Assembly (NCBI GenBank): GCA_964477205.1
Contig: CAYZDE010000035.1
Span: 1-5,491 of the forward strand
From: UBA93 sp964477205
Lineage (GTDB): Archaea; Micrarchaeota; Micrarchaeia; Norongarragalinales; Norongarragalinaceae
DNA length: 5,491 bases
Direction: 5' to 3'
Part shown: positions 5,170 through 5,491 of the stretch, in pieces
Layout of the letters: the number at the start of each line of letters is the position of its first letter
How positions within the stretch are numbered: position 1 is the stretch's first letter
Notes under the pieces: model-generated
Databases searched by the model: none
The model's input: the letters and a program-made list of their open reading frames with translations, nothing else
Told to the model about the DNA's origin: nothing
Made by a program: the position numbers and the translations under genes

Positions 5170-5337
5170 ATGGCAAAAAAATCAGCTGCAAAAAAGAGAG
5201 CGTTGGGCAAAAAGCTCACGCAGAACAGGAGAGTGCCCATCTTCGTGATGGCTAAAACCAATAGGAAGGTCACGCGTAACACGAAGGCGCGTAACTGGCG
5301 GCACCAAAAGCTCAAATTGAAAGTAGACGGTGAATAG
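5170..5337 (+). CDS. rpl39e: Ribosomal protein L39e (eL39)
   Basis: A small, very basic large-subunit protein that lines the peptide exit tunnel. My translation gives 55 residues, a little longer than the usual 51 or so. The signature is clear: KKLTQNRRVPIFVMAKTNRK at 14-33 and RNTKARNWRHQKLKLK at 36-51, matching the family pattern of QN-RVP-W/F-V-M, K-T-R and R-N-x-K-R-R-x-W-R. A GTGAT ribosome-binding core overlaps the pdcd5 stop and ends 5 nt before the ATG. The gene is easily missed because of its size. Confidence 0.95.
   Translation: MAKKSAAKKRALGKKLTQNRRVPIFVMAKTNRKVTRNTKARNWRHQKLKLKVDGE
5329..5333 (+). promoter_or_regulatory. Shine-Dalgarno site for the last gene
   Basis: GGTGA lies inside the last codons of rpl39e, 9 nt before the ATG at 5343. 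It is a good match to the archaeal ribosome-binding sequence and supports that start, showing that the lysine/glutamate-rich reading frame after rpl39e is translated. Confidence 0.6.
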
Positions 5338-5342
5338 TAATT

Positions 5343-5491
5343 ATGGCTCAAGAAGAAAAAGTGTTCAAGGCCCCCGAGCAAAAGAAGGCCGAAGAAAAGC
5401 CGGTAGAAGTACAAAAGGAAGAGGAAGACGCCAAGGAGCGAAAGCAAGAGGCAATCCAACAAAAAGCGCACGATTCAGAGAAGAAGCCGGC
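5343..5491 (+). CDS. rpl31e: Probable ribosomal protein L31e with charged N-terminal extension (partial)
   Basis: The first 49 codons of a gene that runs off the right edge. It begins MAQEEKVFKAPEQKK and is dominated by Lys, Glu and Gln with no recognisable domain yet. The assignment to L31e (eL31) rests on position: in archaea the order rps19e - pdcd5 - rpl39e - rpl31e - tif6 is widespread. A normal archaeal L31e begins its folded domain within the first ten residues or so, so this would be an unusual disordered N-terminal extension of at least about 45 residues. Another gene inserted here is possible. The start is supported by GGTGA 9 nt upstream and a 5-nt gap after the rpl39e stop. Confidence 0.6.
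   Translation, partial: MAQEEKVFKAPEQKKAEEKPVEVQKEEEDAKERKQEAIQQKAHDSEKKP

Noticed and set aside
5001..5471. Minus-strand 156-codon open frame under pdcd5, rpl39e and the last gene
   Set aside because: Its Leu/Phe-rich sequence is the complement of lysine/glutamate-rich coding sequence; the plus-strand genes are conserved ribosomal and PDCD5 proteins.
1..5491. CRISPR array, transposon, integrase site or defence genes
   Set aside because: No repeated spacer pattern, terminal inverted repeats, transposase motifs or nuclease genes are visible; nearly all bases are assigned to housekeeping genes.

Overview
The window is archaeal chromosomal DNA. Support comes from a tRNA gene with a bulge-helix-bulge intron and no encoded CCA, an L-asparaginase-like GatD, a stand-alone Elp3, a PssA-type lipid synthase, the RNase P subunit Rpp21/Rnp4, and the archaeal gene string rps19e - pdcd5 - rpl39e - (probable rpl31e). 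Genes are compact and closely packed. The intron-bearing tRNA-Ile with anticodon UAU, a short Elp3 with an unusual cysteine spacing and a charged N-terminal extension on the presumed L31e would fit a reduced-genome archaeon such as a DPANN lineage, but the lineage is inference; only the domain Archaea is well supported.

Layout. The minus strand carries positions 3299 down to 1. It starts with pssA (archaetidylserine synthase), which looks monocistronic. A probable operon follows: an unrecognised secreted or surface protein, elp3 (wobble-uridine modification enzyme) and gatD (Glu-tRNA(Gln) amidotransferase subunit, which runs off the left edge). The plus strand begins at a 38-bp divergent gap and carries tRNA-Ile(UAU) with a 38-nt intron, a HAD hydrolase only 8 nt after the tRNA, rnp4, and then the ribosomal string rps19e, pdcd5, rpl39e and a partial gene in the rpl31e position at the right edge.

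Expression signals fall into two classes. Genes at the head of a transcript (pssA, the secreted protein, rnp4) have an AT-rich TATA-like element centred 27-28 nt before the start codon and no obvious Shine-Dalgarno sequence, as expected for leaderless archaeal mRNAs. Internal genes (gatD, pdcd5, rpl39e, the rpl31e candidate) have a GTGA or GGTGA Shine-Dalgarno core at or near the end of the preceding gene, in most cases overlapping its stop codon; rps19e has its own GGTAGGT.

Functionally, most of the window serves translation: tRNA charging (gatD), anticodon modification (elp3), a tRNA, tRNA 5' processing (rnp4) and ribosomal proteins. The exceptions are pssA (membrane lipid), the HAD phosphatase and the secreted protein. 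No mobile element, CRISPR array or defence system is visible. The most notable item is the tRNA-Ile(UAU), because most archaea read AUA with an agmatidine-modified CAU anticodon instead.
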